NCBI GenBank assembly: GCA_013397455.1
Contig: VYZB01000223.1
Coordinates: 1,253,274-1,317,273, forward strand
Reading direction: 5' to 3'
Source of the DNA: Crotophaga sulcirostris
Taxonomy: Eukaryota; Chordata; Aves; Cuculiformes; Crotophagidae
Length of the DNA: 64,000 bases
Part shown: positions 62,963-64,000 of the stretch, piece after piece
Layout: the number at the start of each line of letters is the position of its first letter
How positions within the stretch are numbered: the first letter of the stretch is position 1
Position numbers and translations under genes: made by a program
Notes under the pieces: model-generated
The model's database searches: none
What the model saw: the letters and a program-made list of their open reading frames with translations, nothing else
Told to the model about the DNA's origin: nothing

Positions 62963-63417
62963 TGCTGCTTGGGACTGCTAGATTTCATACTTGAGCAAAT
63001 ATGATTTGGAAGCACCTGAAATGATACTTCATATTTATTTCTAGAACTATCTAATTTTATTCTGGATAGGCTGTGCTCTATGAGATATCAGTTCAGCATA
63101 GACTTTTTTTGTTTAATAGAAGGCTAGTAGTTCAGCTAGATTTCATGCTATAAAACATTTGCTGAAAAAGAGGGTAGGACCAGAGTTGGAAGCAGTGATA
63201 GGTATTGTAGATGACTGAAGTGAAAAACTCTGCTTTGTTACAAACAGTTAGAAAAACTCTTTATGAGGCGGAAGTACTCTATTATACTTGTGTTTCTCCC
63301 ATGTTCTTTAGGAGGGAAAAATGAATTTGTTTTTGAAATATGGTTTGATTCAGAGTTGACAAAGTAGATGTAACTTGGACCCCTTTGAAGATGTAATGCT
63401 TTGACCTAGTTCCAAGC

Positions 63418-63486
63418 AATAAAACAGTGGATATCACAAAATAAATCTCGTTCAGTTGTAGAATGTTGTGGATGTCTGTGTGGGAG
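63418..63486 (+). terminator. Candidate intronic polyadenylation site
   Basis: AATAAA at 63418-63423 and again at 63440-63445, followed from 63461 by a GT-rich stretch (GTTGTGGATGTCTGTGTGGG). This is the order of signal and downstream element seen at real cleavage sites. It would serve the candidate last exon at 62915. Confidence 0.35.
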
Positions 63487-64000
63487 ACAATAGAGAAGTT
63501 GCTTAAGTTAATTAAATTTGTGATGGTTGGTAAAACAGCAGGTGGTGTTATGTATGCACAATGGAATATAAATCCCTGTATAATTTCTTTTGTGGTCTTC
63601 CTCTGTATTCCCAGAATACTGTATCACAAACATTTCTGTAGATCACTGAAGATACTGGTTACCAAAATATAGGACTGAATTCAGTGCAGAAGGTCATATA
63701 ACAATGAGTATGTGTATTGCATGATAGTTTTCCTTAGACCACTTATCTTTAATAAATATATACTAAGGTAAGCAATATACATATGTATTGTAGCAAAATG
63801 GTTAACTGTTGGTGTGTAGTAAATTTTCATGTTTAACAGAAATACAAAGATAGATGTATCAGGAATTACCGATTTTAAACTTATATCCAGGTTCAACATG
63901 TGCACGTGTGTGACAATGCATATACGTAATGAATGAAAATAGTACTCCCAAACTGATTATTTGAACTCAGGCTTTGACAAGATCTTGATTACTGTTTACA

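Larger units (their letters stand above)
62282..64000 (+). other. KIF16B: KIF16B intron 10, partial
   Basis: Runs off the right edge. AT-rich. The expected next KIF16B exon (in human it continues IALLDSPTALSM as I recall) was not found. It contains a candidate alternative last exon, listed separately. Confidence 0.75.

Noticed and set aside
1..64000. tRNA, rRNA, CRISPR array or operon-like bacterial features
   Set aside because: None seen. Spaced CR1 copies and microsatellites are not CRISPR repeats, and the GT-AG exon structure shows eukaryotic DNA.

Overview
This window is vertebrate nuclear DNA and almost certainly from a bird. Seven or more pieces carry the chicken-repeat-1 (CR1) LINE 3' end (CATAGAAT-type octamers followed by the GGTTGGAA-type tail). 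One ~510-bp LTR has the look of the ERV LTRs that are common in birds. Genes are sparse, introns long and exons small. The only gene supported at exon level is the 5' part of KIF16B (kinesin-3 family) on the + strand. Ten exons could be placed to the base, and all reading-frame joins agree. They encode residues 1-392: the whole motor domain and the start of the neck. The rest of the protein (FHA, coiled coils, PX) lies beyond the right edge.

Layout. 1-345: CpG-rich island at the left edge, probably the promoter of a gene running leftwards out of the window (SNRPB2 would fit mammalian synteny, but this is inference). 346-905: CR1 remnant. 906-27000: intergenic, with no convincing exon, a long 5'-truncated CR1 (10760-12050), an ERV LTR (15683-16193), a pyrimidine-rich tract (about 23600-24400) and an AT-rich microsatellite block that two CR1 copies have invaded (25558-27155). 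27170-27740: CpG island holding the KIF16B promoter, exon 1, an RFX X-box-like site and a G-quadruplex motif. 27503-45842: an 18.3-kb first intron with CR1 tails and a rearranged CR1 (33230-35645) whose shape fits twin-priming inversion. 45843-62281: exons 2-10. 62282-64000: intron 10, with a possible alternative last exon.

How it works together. The exons encode a plus-end-directed microtubule motor. The P-loop is in exon 4, switch I in exon 7, switch II in exon 8 and the loop-12 lysine cluster in exon 9. The most interesting non-standard signals are: (a) a possible intronic last exon just after the motor exons, predicting a motor-only protein; (b) an upstream ORF overlapping the KIF16B start codon and ending in exon 2; (c) an X-box-like element 104 bp before the start codon; (d) a CR1 copy beginning 14 bases after the exon-4 splice donor; and (e) the inverted CR1 in intron 1. 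I found no tRNA, rRNA, CRISPR array or intact transposon gene.
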